DNA from: Paludibacteraceae bacterium
Lineage (GTDB): Bacteria > Bacteroidota > Bacteroidia > Bacteroidales > Paludibacteraceae
DNA length: 36,284 bases
Direction of reading: 5' to 3'
NCBI GenBank assembly: GCA_017430235.1
Contig: JAFRNH010000047.1
Location: 1-36,284, forward strand
Shown: positions 34,863-36,284 of the stretch, piece by piece
Numbering within the stretch: the first letter of the stretch is position 1
How the letters are laid out: every line of letters starts with the position of its first letter
Position numbers and translations under genes: made by a program
The notes under the pieces: model-generated
The model's database searches: none
Told to the model about the DNA's origin: nothing
The model's input: the letters and a program-made list of their open reading frames with translations, nothing else

Positions 34863-35747
34863 ATGACACCAATAGAAGTAAAAAACATCCAAAACAAAAT
34901 TTTACTGATTCGTAACCAACAGGTTATGATAGATAGAGACATTGCGGAATTATATGGAGTGGAGACCAAAGCCTTGAACCAAGCGGTAAAAAGAAATGCC
35001 GAAAGGTTTCCTGATAGATTTATGTTTCAATTGACGAAGGAAGAGGCTTCTTGTTATTTTTCAAGGTCACAAATTGTGACCTTGAAAAATAACACAGATA
35101 GTCGAGGCAAAAATATAAAGTACTTGCCTTATGCTTTCACAGAGCAAGGTGTTGCAATGTTATCATCAGTGTTGCGTAGTCCAACAGCCGTTCAAGTAAG
35201 TATCAAGATAATGGACGCTTTCGTCGCCATGCGCAAATTTCTTTTGTCGAATGCGCAGATCTTTCAGCGACTCGACTCGCTTGAAATTCATCGCATAGAA
35301 TCCGATAAGCGTATTGACGAACTATTCACACGAATGGACCGATATAAAATTGATGACACCCAAGGCATCTTCTTTCAAGGTCAGATATTCGATGCATACG
35401 CTAAATTCCAGAGTTTTATCGCACAAGCCCAGAAAGAGATTGTGCTGATAGACAACTATGTGGATATCACAGTGCTCGAACGCCTTTCGACCAAGAACAA
35501 TGGCGTGGACGTCATCATCTACACCTTGCCCAACACGAGACTGACAACGCAGGATGTCCGCAGTTTCAATGCGCAGTATCCTACACTTACGGTAAGACAC
35601 ACCACATCGATGCATGACCGCTTTCTGATTATCGATAACAGTATCCTTTATCACCTCGGTGCTTCACTCAAAGACCTTGGTAGGAAATGCTTCGCCTTCG
35701 AACTGTTTGATGCGAGTTTCATATCTGATATTTTAGACAAAGTTTAA
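34863..35747 (+). CDS. ORF6N-domain protein with C-terminal PLD-like domain (array copy 2, full length)
   Basis: 294 residues. Residues ~8-95 are the ORF6N domain (IQNKILLIRNQQVMIDRDIAELYGVETK..FPDRFMFQLTKEE..RSQIVTLKNN). Then come YLPYAFTEQGVAMLSSVLRS and a helical linker (~105-165, LDSLEIHRIESDKRIDELF). Residues ~170-294 form a phospholipase-D-like half domain: KEIVLIDNYVDITVLERLS, SMHDRFLIIDNSILYHLGASLKDLG, with the single HxxxxxxD (HDRFLIID) of this subgroup. ORF6N-PLD proteins are common in Bacteroidetes; their role is unknown, but DNA binding plus a nuclease-like fold suggests defence or mobile-element biology. The 3' two thirds appear richer in G/C than the 5' part, as if two pieces had been joined. 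It follows copy 1 by ~100 bases. Confidence 0.85.
   Translation: MTPIEVKNIQNKILLIRNQQVMIDRDIAELYGVETKALNQAVKRNAERFPDRFMFQLTKEEASCYFSRSQIVTLKNNTDSRGKNIKYLPYAFTEQGVAMLSSVLRSPTAVQVSIKIMDAFVAMRKFLLSNAQIFQRLDSLEIHRIESDKRIDELFTRMDRYKIDDTQGIFFQGQIFDAYAKFQSFIAQAQKEIVLIDNYVDITVLERLSTKNNGVDVIIYTLPNTRLTTQDVRSFNAQYPTLTVRHTTSMHDRFLIIDNSILYHLGASLKDLGRKCFAFELFDASFISDILDKV
35052..35094 (+). repeat. 43-nt perfect palindrome inside ORF6N copy 2
   Basis: The arms are 21 bases each with one central A: the left arm ends ..TTTTTCAAGGTCACAA and the right begins TTGTGACCTTGAAAAA... Compared with copy 1, the arm reads TTCAAGG/CCTTGAA instead of TTTAAGG/CCTTAAA, so both sides changed together. Confidence 0.95.
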
Positions 35748-35766
35748 CTAAAAACCCATAAGAAAA

Positions 35767-36087
35767 ATGATGCCAATAGAAGTGACAACCATCCAAAACA
35801 AAATTTTACTGATTCGTAACCAACAGGTTATGATAGATAGAGACATTGCGGAATTGTATGGAGTGGAGACCAAAGCCTTGAACCAAGCGGTAAAAAGAAA
35901 TGCCGAAAGATTTCCTGATAGATTTATGTTTCAATTGACGAAGGAAGAGGCTTCTTGTTATTTTTCAAGGTCACAAATTGTGACCTTGAAAAATAACACA
36001 GATAGTCGAGGCAAAAATATAAAGTACTTGCCTTATGCTTTCACGGAACAAGGGGTTGCGTGTTCCTACAATTTTGCTTTCCGTTGA
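35767..36087 (+). CDS. Short ORF6N-domain protein (array copy 3)
   Basis: 106 residues, starting 19 bases after the stop of copy 2. The ORF6N part is almost identical to copy 2 (..RSQIVTLKNNTDSRGKNIKYLPYAFTEQGVA) but the frame then reads CSYNFAFR and stops, exactly as in copy 1 (GSYNFAFR). The C-terminal PLD-like domain is missing. Sharing the same ending and 3' tail with the otherwise diverged copy 1 means that the truncation point is not a random mutation but a junction copied between units. It is either expressed as a short form or a remnant of recombination. Confidence 0.75.
   Translation: MMPIEVTTIQNKILLIRNQQVMIDRDIAELYGVETKALNQAVKRNAERFPDRFMFQLTKEEASCYFSRSQIVTLKNNTDSRGKNIKYLPYAFTEQGVACSYNFAFR
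35956..35998 (+). repeat. 43-nt perfect palindrome inside ORF6N copy 3
   Basis: Same sequence and placement as in copy 2, shifted by 904 bases: 21-base arms around a central A. Confidence 0.95.
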
Positions 36088-36104
36088 ACAATGAGGAATT
36101 TATA

Positions 36105-36141
36105 GAGAAATGGAAGTCGCAATATGCGACTTCCATTTCTC
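36105..36141 (+). repeat. Stem-loop in the 3' tail of ORF6N copy 3
   Basis: A 17-bp perfect stem around ATA: left arm GAGAAATGGAAGTCGCA, right arm its reverse complement. The stem is two base pairs longer than in copy 1 (copy 1 has GTGAAATGG, where T faces T), followed by CTAAAATGTTTTTT. Confidence 0.85.
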
Positions 36142-36187
36142 CTAAAATGTTTTTTGACCATGTTTTAACTAAAAATCCATAAGAAAA

Positions 36188-36284
36188 ATGATGCCAATAG
36201 AAGTAACAACCATTCAAAACAAAATTTTACTGATTCGTAACCAACAAGTTATGATAGATAGAGACATCGCGGAATTGTATGGAG
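36188..36284 (+). CDS. ORF6N-domain protein (array copy 4, cut by window edge)
   Basis: Starts with ATGATG at 36188 after the shared AACTAAAAATCCATAAG leader and reads MMPIEVTTIQNKILLIRNQQ, then VMIDRDIAELYG, to the end of the window. It is nearly identical to copies 2 and 3. Whether it is short or full length cannot be seen. Confidence 0.85.
   Translation, partial: MMPIEVTTIQNKILLIRNQQVMIDRDIAELYG

Larger units (their letters stand above)
34429..36284 (+). repeat. Tandem array of ORF6N gene copies
   Basis: Four copies start at 34429, 34863, 35767 and 36188 in the same direction; the array runs off the window. Copies 2, 3 and 4 share the leader AACTAAAAAYCCATAAGAAAA before the ATG. Copies 1 and 3 are short and have the same ~120-base 3' tail with a stem-loop; copy 2 is full length. 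The 5' ~300 bases of copies 2 and 3 differ at only about ten positions. Confidence 0.9.

Noticed and set aside
34741-36188. Integron cassette array with attC sites
   Set aside because: The cassettes are homologous copies, no integrase is visible, and the stem-loops are perfect, short and lack the paired core sites of attC.
1-36284. tRNA and rRNA genes
   Set aside because: Scanning both strands by eye showed no convincing cloverleaf or rRNA segment; GGTTCGA-like strings fall inside coding genes.

Overview
The window looks like a chromosome segment of a gut- or rumen-type member of the order Bacteroidales. The evidence is the promoter style (TAnnTTTG -7 boxes in front of most transcription units), type IX secretion system (T9SS) C-terminal sorting domains on three large proteins, a PorP/SprF protein, a BadF-type giant activase, and a threonine operon carrying a phosphoglycerate-mutase-like protein in the homoserine kinase position. 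Use of T9SS with type A and type B sorting domains argues against classical Bacteroides and fits Prevotellaceae/Paludibacteraceae-like lineages. The genus cannot be read from the sequence alone.

Layout. (1) 1-5471: 3' part of a giant surface protein with at least eleven 231-bp tandem repeats and a type B T9SS sorting domain. (2) 5.7-11.1 kb: a five-gene run, proC, cupin regulator, acyl-CoA ligase, proB, proA, with one promoter box in front and a strong terminator behind; it encodes the whole glutamate-to-proline route. (3) 11.2-12.6 kb: a small GlsB/YeaQ-type membrane protein and a BASS-like transporter. (4) 12.7-17.1 kb, minus strand: a ~1435-residue 2-hydroxyacyl-CoA dehydratase activase-like protein. 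(5) 17.2-20.9 kb, minus strand: thrA and the PGM-like proposed homoserine kinase. (6) 21.1-26.8 kb: a small glycine-zipper protein, then a minus-strand three-gene T9SS operon (type B substrate, OmpA/PD40 protein, PorP/SprF). (7) 27.4-30.4 kb: a secreted esterase-CBM6-GH43 arabinoxylan-type enzyme with a type A sorting domain.

(8) 30.4-36.3 kb is the accessory part. A GNAT gene lies between two copies of an intergenic REP-like element that carries a promoter-like box. Then comes a ~250-nt strongly structured non-coding segment ending in a terminator hairpin. It precedes two overlapping genes: a membrane/coiled-coil protein with a DarT-like ADP-ribosyltransferase C-terminus, and a partner recalling NADAR-type ADP-ribose hydrolases (candidate toxin-antitoxin or anti-phage pair). 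Finally there is a tandem array of ORF6N-domain genes (short, full length, short, then a fourth cut by the window edge). The ORF6N genes hold very long perfect palindromes inside the reading frame, whose arms differ between copies in a compensating way, and the short copies end in a shared stem-loop tail. The last 5 kb is the best candidate in the window for an undescribed system.
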